Below are positions 28,001 through 37,975 of a stretch of DNA of 64,000 nt, in pieces. Each line of letters opens with the position of its first letter. Positions within the stretch are counted from its first letter, which is position 1. The notes under the pieces were generated by a model. That model made no database searches, was not told where the DNA came from, and worked only from the letters and a program-made list of their open reading frames with translations. The position numbers and the translations under genes were made by a program. The stretch covers positions 1,116,001-1,180,000 of the forward strand of contig CP144361.1 in the NCBI GenBank assembly GCA_040954445.1, read 5' to 3'. Source of the stretch: Burkholderia sp. (GTDB lineage Bacteria; Pseudomonadota; Gammaproteobacteria; Burkholderiales; Burkholderiaceae).

Positions 28001-31000
28001 GGCCAAGCTGTTCCGCCTGCACATCAATCCCGAGACCTCGGTGTTCCAGATCGAAACGCGCGACCGGATGAGCGACATGCCCTGGACGCTGAACGTGACG
28101 GGTCGCCTGCTGGCGAGCGGCACCACGCTCGACGCGAACTCGGTGGTACCGAGCGCGACGCTACGCGCCCTGCGCGTGCAGCCAGCTCTTGACGGCGCGG
28201 CGCTCTACCAGCGTACGGCGGCGATCGGCCTCGAATACGGGCCGGCCTTCCGCTGGGTACGCAAGGTGCGGGTAGCCGGCGAGACTGCGCTAGCCGAACT
28301 GGCAGCGCCAGACGAGGTCGCCGACACGGTCGCGCTGGCACCCTGGCATCTGCATCCGGCTCTGATGGACAGTGGCTTTCACCCGCTCTTCGTGCTGCTC
28401 GGCGGCGTGGCCGAAAACGGCGATCGTGCCGCCTACGTGCCGGTGCAGATCGGTCGCGTTGACTACCTGCGTGGTGACACGATCAACCGTGTACTGGTGC
28501 GCATCGAGCGGCGTAGCCCACATTCTGTGGTGGCGTCGTTCGATTTCCTCGACGCGCAAGGCTGCGTCACTGCGCGTCTGGCGGCTTGCCGCTTCCGCCG
28601 CATCAACCTGTTGGGCCGCCAGCAGGCACCCTCGCGCTTCGTCTATACACTCGAGCACCGGCCACTGGCAGCCGAAACCAACGCCGCGGCAATACCCGCG
28701 CCGTCGGAACTGCTGCGCGAGGCGGTGGCAAGGGCCGCGACGCACGAGGACAGCATGCGCCGCCGCAAGCACCTGACCGAAATGATGCCGCTGCTCGACC
28801 TGTTGGCCAGCCTCTATGCGCTGCGCGCGCTAGAGGCGATCGACGCGTTCACGACGCCAGTGCTGCAGACTCATCCACAGGCCGCGCTGATTGCGCGCCT
28901 AGCCGAGATGATTATCGAGGATGGCCTGGCGCATCGCGACGGCGAACGCTTGCTGCGCGACGATCAGGCCTGCGCGGCGTTGCCTCCGCTCGACGAGCTC
29001 TGGCGCGGCCTGCTGGCCGAATCGCCGCATCACGTCGCCGAGCTGACTTTGCTCGCGCATTGCAGCGCGGCACTGCCGCGCGTGCTCAAGGGCGAGATCG
29101 AGGCTTCGCAGGTCCTATCGCCGATCGGCAAGAGCCTGGTCGAGCAATTCTTTGATACCTCCCCGACCTGGGAACATCTGCATGCGGTAATGGCCGGCTG
29201 CGCGGCGGCGGCCGTCGACGGATGGTCCGAACCGCGCAGACTACGCTTGCTGGAGATCGCATCGACCTGCGGAGAGATGCTACGACCACTGACGATGTGC
29301 CTGCCGCCCGATCGTTGCGAGCGCACCATCGTGGGCACCCCTGATCAACTGGTAGCCTTCGACGCCGATACGATACCGGACGTCTCGACGGTGTTACAAC
29401 TGCCCGGCGAGCGCTTTGAGCTGAAGGCAGAACCTGACGAACTCTACGACCTAGTGCTGGTTGACCGCGCCCTGGCCGGACGTAGCGATCCGGTCGACGT
29501 GCTGGCCTCGATCAGTGCCTGGGTGGCGCCAGGTGGTCTAGTCGTGCTGGCCGAGGCGCGCCACAACCGCTTCACTGATATCGTGTTCGGCTTGCAGTTG
29601 GTCGACGGCGGTCGCCCTGCCTCGCTAACGCCAGCTAAGCTGGGCGCGCTCTGCGAGCACGTTGGCCTGGTCGAAGTGGTGCATCACGCCGAGCAGGAGC
29701 TGGAACTGGAAGGCACGCCGAGCTTGGTGCTAGCGCGCCGTCGTGTCGCCGAGATGGCGGGCAAGGACGCCGACGAAAGCATCATCAATTCACGCGGGCG
29801 CGCCGAGCAATGGGTGGTGGTCACGGACGGCGACGATGCTGAGCCGATCGGCACCGCTCTGGCCGACACGTTGATGCTCGCTGGCCATGTGGTCGAGGTG
29901 GGCGACGTGCGGCGGAGCGCTGAATTCATCGCCACCATGTCGACCACCGACGCGACCCACCTGGTGTTCTGCGCCCCGGCGGCGCGCTTCGCCGAGGACG
30001 TGCCCGCCGAGCAATTGATGCAGGCGCAGGCCTCGGGTGCAATCGCCCTAGCGGCCCTGGTGCGCGCGCTCGACGCCGAGCATCGCGCGGCCAGCGTGCG
30101 CCTGTCGGTGGTGACGCGCGGCGCGGCCCCGTTCGAGGATGCCGCGCCTCAGGCACCGGCCCACGCCACGCTTTGGGGCCTGGGCCGCGTGCTGGCTAAC
30201 GAGCATCCCGAACTCGGCTGCCGACTGATCGACCTCGATCCCGCAGGCGGCGTTGAGCCGGCGCGGCTCGCGCGCGAACTGCTAGCAGAAGTGGCCGAGG
30301 AAGAGGTGTTGCTCAGAGCCGACGCGCGCCTGGTACCGCACATGCTGAGCGCCGCGCGCGCGGTCGCGCGCCGGAAGGCGGTCGCTAAAATGCCTGCCGT
30401 GCTGGGCTTCGAAGTACCGGGTTCGCTGCGTAACCTCGAATGGTTTGCACAGGCGGCCCCGCGTACACTCGGCGAGCACGAGGTCGAGATTCAGCCGCTC
30501 GCCACCGGCCTCAATTTCCGCGACGTAATGTATGCCATGGGCTTACTCTCCGACGAGGCGGTCGAGAGCGGTTTCGCCGGTGCAACCATCGGCATGGAGC
30601 TGACCGGGCGCGTGCTGCGTGTCGGTCGCGAGGTGAGTGGCTTCGCGCCCGGCGACGCTGTGCTCGGCTTCGCGCCAGCCAGCTTCGCCACGCGCGTGGT
30701 GACACGCGCCGACGCGATCGCCGTTAAGCCGGCGCGCCTGAGCTTTGAGGAGGCCGCCACAATTCCCACTACCTTCTTCACCGCCTGGTACGCGCTGGTC
30801 GAGCTAGCGCGCCTCCGTCGCGGTGAACGGGTGCTGATCCATGGTGGTGCCGGCGGTGTCGGCATCGCGGCGATCCAGATCGCGCGCCACTTTGGCGCCG
30901 AGGTATTCGCCACTGCGGGCAGCGACGAGAAGCGCGAGTTCGTGCGCCTGCTCGGTACCGACTACGTGCTCGATTCGCGCGGCTTGGCTTTTGCCGACCA

Positions 31001-32717
31001 GATCCGCACCCTCACGCACGGGCAAGGCGTCGACATCGTGCTCAATTCGCTAGCCGGCGAGGCGATGGTGCGTAGCATTGACACGCTGCGCCCGTTTGGT
31101 CGTTTCCTCGAACTTGGCAAGCGCGATTTCTACGAGAACAGCTATATCGGGCTGCGCCCGTTCCGCAATAATATCAGCTACTTCAGCATCGACGCCGACC
31201 AACTGATGGGCGTGCTGCCAGAGTTAACCGCGCGCCTGTTTGGCGAAGTCATGCAGCTGTTCGCCGACGGCACGCTGCATCCGCTGCCTTATCGTGCTTT
31301 CCCGGCTGAACGTGCCGAAGATGCCTTCCGCTATATGCAGCAGGCGCGCCAGATCGGCAAGGTGCTGATCACTTATCCGCTGGGCACGCCGGCACCCACC
31401 CATGCCCTGTCCGAGGCACCGCGGCTTACGCTCGATGCCGGTGCCGCCTATCTCGTGATCGGGGGCACCGGCGGGCTCGGCTTTGCCACCGCGCGCAGGC
31501 TGGTCGAGCGTGGTGCCCGTCACCTAAGCCTAGCCAGCCGCGGCGGCGAGCTGGGCGAGGCCGCCGCTGCCGAAGTCGCACACTGGCGCGATACGCTGGG
31601 CGTGATGGTCGAGGTGGCTACCTGCGATGTGAGCGATGAGCGGGCGGTGACAGCGCTGGTTGAGCGGATTGTCGCGCGCGGCACACCGCTCAAAGGCGTG
31701 CTGCACTCGGCGATGCACATTGACGACGGCCTGGTGCGCAATCTCGACGACGCACGTTTCGCGGCAGTGCTAGTGCCCAAAGTGGCCGGTGCCTGGAACC
31801 TGCATCGCACTACGCGCGGCATGGCGCTCGACTGGTTCGTGCTGTATTCCTCGGCTACCACCTACCTCGGTAATCCGGGGCAGGGCAGCTACGTAGCGGC
31901 TAATAGCTTCCTCGAGGCCTTGGTCGCGCATCGCCGTGCGGCTGGGCTGCCGGCGAGCTTCATGGCTTGGGGGCCGCTCGAGGACGTCGGCTTCCTGGCG
32001 CGCCACGACGGTACACGCGAGGCGTTGCAGGCGCGCATCGGCAGCGCGGCGATCCGTTCGGATGATGCGCTCGACGCGCTCGAGCGTGTGCTGCTTGACG
32101 GCAGCGCCGGCGAGGCAGTAGTACGGATTGACTGGCAGGTGCTGTCGCGCGGCATGCCGGCGGCTGGCGCGCGCCGTTATGCGCAGATGCAGGCGCGCGC
32201 GGGCAGTGATGCCTCGCGCGGCGGCTGCGACAAGCTGCGTAGCCAAGTCGCCGCGCTGCCGCGCGAGGAGGCAGTGACCCTGGTGTCCGAAGCACTACGC
32301 GCCCAGATCGTGAGGATCCTGCACATAACGGCCGATCACATCGTGCTCGACAAGTCATTGCTTGAAATGGGCATGGACTCGCTGATGGGCATGGAGCTGG
32401 GCCTTGCGGTCGAGGAAGTGTTCGAGGTGAAGCTGTCTGTTATGGCGCTCGCCGATGGCGCGACCGTGCAATCACTAGCTCGCCGCATCGTCGATTCGAT
32501 CGTGGCTGCCGCGGCTAATGCGAGCTTGGGCAGCCAGCACGGCGACCTCGCCGTGCTGGCTGCTCGGCACGGACTTGACAACGAGGCGCAAGCGGTACTT
32601 CAGGTGACCGCCAACGACTCAGCAGTCGAAGCGATGGCGGCAGAACATGGCGCGGCGCAGGCGGGCGTTTCGACCGAGCACAAGGGCAAACTGGTGCAGC
32701 TCCAGGTCGTGCAATGA
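25072..32717 (+). CDS. wcbR: Iterative fully reducing type I polyketide synthase/FAS-like (WcbR), frameshifted near start
   Basis: A multidomain enzyme of ~2548 residues once one base is restored. KS: Cys174 in DTACSSS, then EAHGTGTA and NIGHLETA. AT: Ser630 in GHSVGE, with a YAFH specificity motif close to the malonyl HAFH. DH: His930 in HVVDGGIVFP and LMDSGFH. Next a ~450-residue region with a degenerate methyltransferase-like LLEIASTCGE. ER: NADPH loop GGAGGVG near 1924. KR: GGTGGLG near 2131, catalytic YSSA and SYVAAN. ACP: Ser2437 in MGMDSLMG. There is no thioesterase. The reading MNGKIAIVGIACRFPG from 25072 breaks at a run of five G (25116-25120); six G would join it to GVNNPEELW. Everything else is one open frame to 32717. 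As read, only a start at 25203, lacking the KS N-terminus, could make protein. Confidence 0.9.
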
Positions 32718-33634
32718 CGGCGGCACCGGATGGCTGGCAACTCAGCGAGGGCACGCTCGCCGCCGAACTTGCGTTGGACGGCCATGGGCTGCATACCGGT
32801 CGGCATGTACGGGTACGGATCCTGCCTGCCCAGGGCGACACGCAAGCCACGCGCGGCATCCGTTTCCGGCGTCTCGAAGGCAGCCAGGAGCTGGCCAGCT
32901 TCGGCGTCGATCCGGCGCTGCGTTGCGCGCAGCCGCTCTGCACCATGCTGTTGCATCCCGATGGGGTGGGCGTACGCACCGTCGAGCACCTGCTTGCCTC
33001 GCTACTGGCTAGCGAGATCGATCACGCCTTGGTCGAGCTCGATGCCGAGGAGATCCCGATCCTAGATGGCAGTGCGCGCCCTTGGCTGAGGGCGATCCAC
33101 GCCTGCGGGCGCCGCTCGCTCGCGACACCTAAGCGCTTCATCCGCGTATTGCGACCGCTGACGGTGTCCGACGGCGAGGGTGACACGCGACGTGAAATAC
33201 GCATCGAGTCGGCACCGCGCTATGAACTGAGCGTGCGCAACGACCTGAGGGGCTTCGGCGTGATGCACTGGAGCGGCACCATCACACCCAAGGCTTTCTT
33301 GACCGAGATTGCGCCCTCGCGTTCCTATGGGCGCGTCAAATGGGCGGTGCCGGCGATTCTCGCCGGTTACTTGCGCGGCGTACCAATTCTACGTGGCGCG
33401 CGGCCTTCGTGCACCGCCTCGATTGTCGGAAACCGCGTGCTAGGCGGCATGCGCGTATCTGACGAGTTCGTGCGCCACCGCGTGCTCGACCTGATCGGCG
33501 ACCTCGCCATGGCCGGCGCGCCGCTGTTGGCGCGCATCACGGCGTTGCGGCCTAGTCACGAAATGAATTTTCGGCTGGTCGACGCGCTATTATCGACGCC
33601 GGATGCCTGGAAATGGGTCGAGCTCAAGGCGTAA
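32714..33634 (+). CDS. wcbS: LpxC-like zinc deacetylase (WcbS)
   Basis: A 306-residue paralogue of UDP-3-O-acyl-GlcNAc deacetylase. It keeps the HTGRHVRV N-terminal block, the TVEHLLASL motif (E91 general base, H92 zinc ligand), EIPILDGSA, the zinc motif EFVRHRVLDLIGD (H255, D259) and a C-terminal His in SHEMNF (H282). The usual catalytic Lys after the zinc His is Arg256 here, and the acyl-pocket FGF motif is SYG. These changes and the location mark it as a specialised enzyme rather than the housekeeping LpxC. Likely role: N-deacylation of an amino-lipid or amino-sugar intermediate. Its ATG overlaps the wcbR stop (ATGA). Confidence 0.8.
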   Translation: MTAAPDGWQLSEGTLAAELALDGHGLHTGRHVRVRILPAQGDTQATRGIRFRRLEGSQELASFGVDPALRCAQPLCTMLLHPDGVGVRTVEHLLASLLASEIDHALVELDAEEIPILDGSARPWLRAIHACGRRSLATPKRFIRVLRPLTVSDGEGDTRREIRIESAPRYELSVRNDLRGFGVMHWSGTITPKAFLTEIAPSRSYGRVKWAVPAILAGYLRGVPILRGARPSCTASIVGNRVLGGMRVSDEFVRHRVLDLIGDLAMAGAPLLARITALRPSHEMNFRLVDALLSTPDAWKWVELKA

Positions 33635-33638
33635 CATA

Positions 33639-34991
33639 GTGAACTATGACCAACATAGACGGGCGAACGAAGCGATGGGATTGGGAGATCATCTCCGGCA
33701 GCAACTGGCTGCGAAGGCGCTCAAGCGCCAACTGGAGCGTATGACCGAAAGAGGTGACGCTGTTGTGTCGGTGCCGGCCTCGACGGCGTACGAGTCGCCG
33801 CGCAACCGTTTCGAATCGATGCTGCAGTACCAGCAAGTCCGGATCATGCATGAGATGGGCGAGAAGCTCGGCGTCGAATCGCCGTTTTTCCGCGTCCACG
33901 AAGGGCTGGCCGGTGCCACCACCATTATTGGTGGGCGCGAGTACCTCAATTACGCGAACTACAACTACCTTGGCCTGGCGGGCGAGGCGAGTGTCTCGAT
34001 GCGTGCTAAGGAAGCGATCGATCGCTACGGTACCTCGGCTTCGGGCAGCCGCATGGTGGCAGGCGAGCGACCCGTGCAGCGTGAGCTGGAGCAGGCGCTG
34101 GCTGACTTCTACGAAACTGACGACTGCCTGGTGTTCGTCAGCGGCCATGCCACCAACGTTACGGTGATCGGCTCGCTGTTCGGTGCCAACGACCTGATTG
34201 TCCACGATTCGCTCGCGCACAACAGCATCGTGCAAGGCGCGCAGTTGAGCGGCGCGAAGCGCCTAAGCTTTCCGCACAACGACTGGCGCGCGCTCGATGC
34301 GCTGCTGGCGCGCGTGCGCCACGAGTATCGCAACGTGCTGATCGCGATTGAAGGGCTCTACAGCATGGATGGCGACCTTCCCGACCTGCCGCAGTTCGTC
34401 GAGATCCGTAATCGCCACGGTGCCTTCCTGCTGGTCGACGAGGCTCACTCGCTCGGCGTACTCGGCGCGACCGGGCGCGGAATTCGCCAACACGCTGGCG
34501 TCGCGACCGAGGACGTCGACCTCTGGATGGGCACCCTCTCCAAGACGCTAGCCGGCTGTGGAGGCTTCATCGCCGGCTGCCGACCTCTGGTCGACATGCT
34601 GCGCTATCTAGCCCCCGGCTTCCTCTATAGCGTGGGCCTCGCACCCGCGCTGGCAGCCGCCTCGCTGGCCGCACTCGAGGTGCTACAGCGCGAGCCTGGG
34701 CGCGTCGCGCAATTGCGTGCGCGCGGTAAGCAGTTCATCGACGAGGCCCACGCAGCCGGCCTCGATACCGGCACTAGCGAGGGTTACGCCGTGGTGCCGG
34801 TGATCACTGGCAGCTCGCTGAAGGCGGCACGTTGGGCTAACGCGCTGTTCGACGAGGGCATCAACGTGCAACCAATCTTCTATCCGGCCGTCGAAGAGAA
34901 GGCCGCTCGACTGCGCTGCTTCATCTGTTCGACACACGAGCCCGAGCAGATCACCCGCACCGTGACCGCGCTGGCGCGGCTCGCGCGCTAG
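33639..34991 (+). CDS. wcbT: PLP-dependent alpha-oxoamine synthase (WcbT)
   Basis: A 450-residue fold-type I PLP enzyme of the alpha-oxoamine synthase family (AONS, KBL, serine palmitoyltransferase). These join an acyl thioester to an amino acid with loss of CO2, giving an alpha-amino ketone. Visible motifs: YNYLGLAG, SGSRMVAGE, FVSGHATNVTVIG, EGLYSMDGD, LLVDEAHSLGVLG (D267 and H270 near PLP) and GTLSKTLAGCGGF with the PLP Lys302. A ~90-residue N-terminal extension precedes the catalytic core. GTG start at 33639, 4 bp after wcbS; ATG at 33675 is possible. With a thioesterase-less PKS upstream, it is the likely chain-release enzyme. Confidence 0.87.
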   Translation: MNYDQHRRANEAMGLGDHLRQQLAAKALKRQLERMTERGDAVVSVPASTAYESPRNRFESMLQYQQVRIMHEMGEKLGVESPFFRVHEGLAGATTIIGGREYLNYANYNYLGLAGEASVSMRAKEAIDRYGTSASGSRMVAGERPVQRELEQALADFYETDDCLVFVSGHATNVTVIGSLFGANDLIVHDSLAHNSIVQGAQLSGAKRLSFPHNDWRALDALLARVRHEYRNVLIAIEGLYSMDGDLPDLPQFVEIRNRHGAFLLVDEAHSLGVLGATGRGIRQHAGVATEDVDLWMGTLSKTLAGCGGFIAGCRPLVDMLRYLAPGFLYSVGLAPALAAASLAALEVLQREPGRVAQLRARGKQFIDEAHAAGLDTGTSEGYAVVPVITGSSLKAARWANALFDEGINVQPIFYPAVEEKAARLRCFICSTHEPEQITRTVTALARLAR

Positions 34992-34999
34992 GCGTCACG

Positions 35000-35641
35000 A
35001 TGGCGGCTACGCTTGCCGGCTGGACCTTCCGTGCCGCGCGTCCTGAGGATGCGGTCGCTTGCGCACCGCTGATCCTCGCCTCGGGCGTGCGTGAATTCGG
35101 CTTTTTCCTCGGCGCGGTACCCGAGGTGATGACGGCCTTCCTAGCGACAGCCTTCGCTTCCGCGCGAGGCCGTTTTTCGTGGCGCCGCCATCGTGTTGCG
35201 ATCGCGCCCGATGGCCGAATCGTCGGCGTGTTGGCCGCTTACGACGGTCGCTTGACGAGTCTCGACGACCCGCATTTAGCCTGGATGCTGCTGTGCGTAT
35301 TTGGCCTATGTCACACGCTAGCAGCCCTGCTGCGCGGTCTGGTGCTCGAGGGCGAGCTACCCGCGCCGAAAGGCGCCCAGACGTATATCACCCATTGCGC
35401 GATCGACGAACGCTGGCGCGGAACCGGCGTGTTCACCGCGATGTTCGAGGATGCCTGTCGTGCCGGCGTGCTGGCCCACAGCGAGGGCCGCGAAGTGGTG
35501 CTCGACGTGCTGCTGAGCAACCCTCGCGCTGCTGCACTTTACCGGCGCCTCGGCTTCGTCGAGCAGCTGCCGCGTGCGAAGCCGGTTTCGCACAAGCTGC
35601 CGATCGAGCTCGAGTCGATTCGCATGCGGCTTGGGCGCTGA
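35000..35641 (+). CDS. GNAT-family N-acyltransferase
   Basis: A 213-residue GCN5-related acyltransferase. The acyl-CoA binding motif A is seen as ITHCAIDERWRGTGVFTAMFEDA (the RxxGxG loop), followed by the motif B region NPRAAALYRRLGFVEQ. It begins 8 bp after wcbT and is most likely the last gene of the operon. GNATs acylate amino groups, so N-acylation of the amino lipid or of an amino sugar is plausible, opposing or pairing with the deacetylase WcbS. I do not recognise a named orthologue. Frame intact; no terminator was recognised before IS remains start near 35750. Confidence 0.75.
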   Translation: MAATLAGWTFRAARPEDAVACAPLILASGVREFGFFLGAVPEVMTAFLATAFASARGRFSWRRHRVAIAPDGRIVGVLAAYDGRLTSLDDPHLAWMLLCVFGLCHTLAALLRGLVLEGELPAPKGAQTYITHCAIDERWRGTGVFTAMFEDACRAGVLAHSEGREVVLDVLLSNPRAAALYRRLGFVEQLPRAKPVSHKLPIELESIRMRLGR

Positions 35642-35749
35642 GCAGCACGCCGTTTGATGTTCTTCCTTTCCCGCTTTTCTCAATCTCTTTAGGTCTGATT
35701 CCCAGCCGCTTGGGACGTAAGCTGCAGTGAATGAGCGGGCGACCTCAAT

Positions 35750-36798
35750 AACTGTCTAATTTGTGCCAAGAAAATACGCAAGGATATATGCAAGACATAT
35801 GAGGCGAAGGCACGCTACCGTGTCAGGAATTGGTCGGCCTATAAGGCAAACCTGATCAACCGGGGGAACGTGATAATATGAACAAATAAAGTCCTCCTTG
35901 GGAGAATGCCTGACGCCATACCCACGCGTGGGTCGCCAGCGTCTGTATGGTGGTACGCTGTGATTCAGGTTCAGGCATTATTTGGCGTGCAGACCGTCTA
36001 TCGAATGACGGTGCGCGCCCTGTAAGGTTTCACCCAAAGTCTGCGCTATCTGGCCTTCCCGGGTTTGCCGATGCTGAATTACACCACACTCTGTCTCCGG
36101 GAAAACGCTTGATGTCGAACTGCCGATCCTTCGCGACAGCGAACCGGATCCACCTGTGGTGGTCGACAGCGCTGGTCTGAAGGTCTATGGAGCAGGTGAA
36201 TGGGAAGGTGGCGCCAGCACGGCTACTCGAAGCGGCGCACGTGGCGTAAAGTCCAGCTCGCGCTCAACGCGAATACGGGTCAAGTGCATGCTGCGCTAAT
36301 GACGCATCAGAATGTGGCTGACGGTGATGCTCTGGCGCAGTTGCTCGACCAAATTCCACGCGAAGAACAAATCGATGTCATCGGCGGTGACGGTGCCTAC
36401 GACACTAAGGCATGCCATGCGGCCATTGCTGCACGCAGTGCTATTCCTTCGATTCCGCCACGCGAGGGTGCCGCTCATTGGCCAGCAGATATACCCGGTG
36501 CGGCGTGGCGTAATGGCGCGGTTGATGCAATTGCCCGTGATGGTCGGCGCGAATGGAAGCAACACAGTGGCTACCACCGGCGATCGCTTGCTGAGAATGC
36601 GATGTATCGGTTCAAGATCCTCACCGGCAACTGTCTCTGGGCGCGTCACATCGCCTCGCAGGCAACCGAGGTCGCGCCGTTCGCGTCTGCGTCCATCAAC
36701 CGTATGGCGGACCTCGCTCGTCGCAATCCGTTCGTATCGCCTGAAATTATGCCCGTAGATGCCATGGCTTCCTCACGCTCGATTTATGCAACAACGCC
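35750..36798 (+). mobile_element. IS903-group IS, decayed, left end lost
   Basis: Homology begins just before the transposase start (AATAACTGTCTAATTTGTGC) with no left terminal repeat, and runs to an intact right terminal repeat ending at 36798. The copy lies in the same orientation as the IS before the wcb operon. Confidence 0.85.
35776..36752 (+). pseudogene. IS903-group transposase, many frameshifts
   Basis: The N-terminal half is riddled with stops and indels. From about 36206 the frame is open, but a one-base deletion near 36722 replaces the VRIA end with [13 protein letters not shown] and reads out through the terminal repeat. The same deletion occurs in the copy at 40887-42009. Confidence 0.85.
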
Positions 36799-36916
36799 CA
36801 ACAACGCCGTAAAAAATTAGGAAGTTACGCTTGAATCTGACTTGATAGGGGGCTGGCCCCGCGACCGTTGCGCGTAAACGTCAACGGGTATCTTGCTCGA
36901 TTTATGCAGCAACGCA
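36799..36916 (-). mobile_element. IS903-group left-end fragment
   Basis: About 110 bp of left end in reverse orientation, ending in ATTTATGCAGCAACGC 41 bp before the apaH start codon. Confidence 0.75.
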
Positions 36917-36956
36917 GCCCCGCCTCCATTAAATCGCACACATCCATCATCCCTCA

Positions 36957-37805
36957 ATGACATCTGCTCCGAGCTCCGTTCCGATCGCCATCGGTGACCT
37001 CCAGGGTTGCCACGGTCCCCTCGTCGAGCTACTGTCCCGCCTGGCACCCTCCGATGATACTCCGCTCTGGTTTGCCGGCGATCTCGTCAACCGAGGCCCG
37101 GCCTCACTCGCCACGCTGCGCGAGGTAATCGCGCTGGGCGAGCAGCGCGTGGCCGTGCTCGGTAACCACGACCTACACCTGCTGGCAGCCGCGGCTTGCA
37201 TCCGCCAGTTGCAGCCGGGCGACACACTCGCCGAGATCCTGGAGGCACCTGACGCCGAAGCCCTGCTCGAATGGGTCCGCCAGCGGCCCTTCGCGCATTT
37301 CGAACACAGTAAGCTGATGGTGCATGCAGGCCTGCTGCCGCAATGGGACGTCACGCTCGCGCTCGAACTCGCCGACGAGCTGCAGCGCGCGCTGCGCACG
37401 CCAGACTGGCGCGAGACGCTGCGCGGCCTGTACGGCAATGAGCCGAATCAGTGGAAGGCGGGATTGTCGAAGCCGGAGCGGCTGCGCGTGGCTTTCAACG
37501 CCTTCACGCGGATCCGCTTCTGCACGCCAGAAGGCGCCATGGAGTTTTGTGGCAACGGCGGCCTCGATTCGGCACCAGAAGGCCATCTGCCCTGGTTTGA
37601 CGTTCCCGGGCGCCGCAGCGCCGATGTGACCGTGGTGTTCGGCCACTGGGCTGCCCTTGGGCTGACGCTGCGCGACAATTTAGTCGCGCTTGATTCCGGC
37701 TGCGTATGGGGAAACTGCCTGTCGGCAGTCGAATTGAGGGACGACCCGGCGGCGCGCCGCGTCACTCAGGTGGCCTGCAAGCGCTGTGGTTCAGGCAAGG
37801 ACTGA
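36957..37805 (+). CDS. apaH: Symmetrical Ap4A hydrolase (bis(5'-nucleosyl)-tetraphosphatase)
   Basis: A 282-residue calcineurin-like metallophosphatase that splits Ap4A into two ADP, controlling alarmone levels. The phosphoesterase motifs are present in order: AIGDLQGCHGPL (GDxxG), FAGDLVNRGPAS (GDxxxRG), VLGNHDLHLL (GNHD) and VFGHWAALG near the C-terminus. Length matches ApaH. The promoter region is only ~40 bp long before IS sequence begins, so expression may use an IS-borne promoter. No folate or kdsA-type operon partners are adjacent, unlike in enteric bacteria. Frame intact. Confidence 0.94.
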   Translation: MTSAPSSVPIAIGDLQGCHGPLVELLSRLAPSDDTPLWFAGDLVNRGPASLATLREVIALGEQRVAVLGNHDLHLLAAAACIRQLQPGDTLAEILEAPDAEALLEWVRQRPFAHFEHSKLMVHAGLLPQWDVTLALELADELQRALRTPDWRETLRGLYGNEPNQWKAGLSKPERLRVAFNAFTRIRFCTPEGAMEFCGNGGLDSAPEGHLPWFDVPGRRSADVTVVFGHWAALGLTLRDNLVALDSGCVWGNCLSAVELRDDPAARRVTQVACKRCGSGKD

Positions 37806-37829
37806 CAAGGCGTTGTTGCATAAATAAAC

Positions 37830-37965
37830 GAAGTAATGCCCTGACCCCCTGGGGAGAGTCCATCGTGCGTGATGCCAATCGCAACCAGAGCGGCGGCGTC
37901 GATCAGTTGGATGCCTTCTCGACGCGCTCGTAGCTCGAGTGGAGAAAGACGCATGCGATTTCTTC
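37830..37965 (-). pseudogene. Possible IS256-family transposase scrap
   Basis: The minus-strand frame LRARREGIQLIDAAALVAIG followed by ITHDG resembles the LDARYEKVR...xxDxAVLVAIGI core of Mutator/IS256 transposases. It is only ~40 residues long, between an IS903-group end scrap (37809-37826) and the element at 37976. Confidence 0.4.
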
Positions 37966-37975
37966 GTTATTGATC

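Noticed and set aside
32714..33634. Call as the housekeeping lpxC
   Set aside because: Location in the wcb operon, overlap with the PKS gene, the Lys-to-Arg change and the altered acyl-pocket motif point to a paralogue; lpxC normally sits by ftsZ.
21536..35641. Complete capsule biosynthesis locus
   Set aside because: No sugar-nucleotide, glycosyl polymerisation, Wza/Wzm/Wzt or mannose genes are in the window; only the wcbO-T part is present.
20105..36798. The wcb operon as a composite transposon
   Set aside because: The flanking IS copies are directly repeated, but the right one lacks its left end, and the 9-bp duplication belongs to the left IS unit alone.
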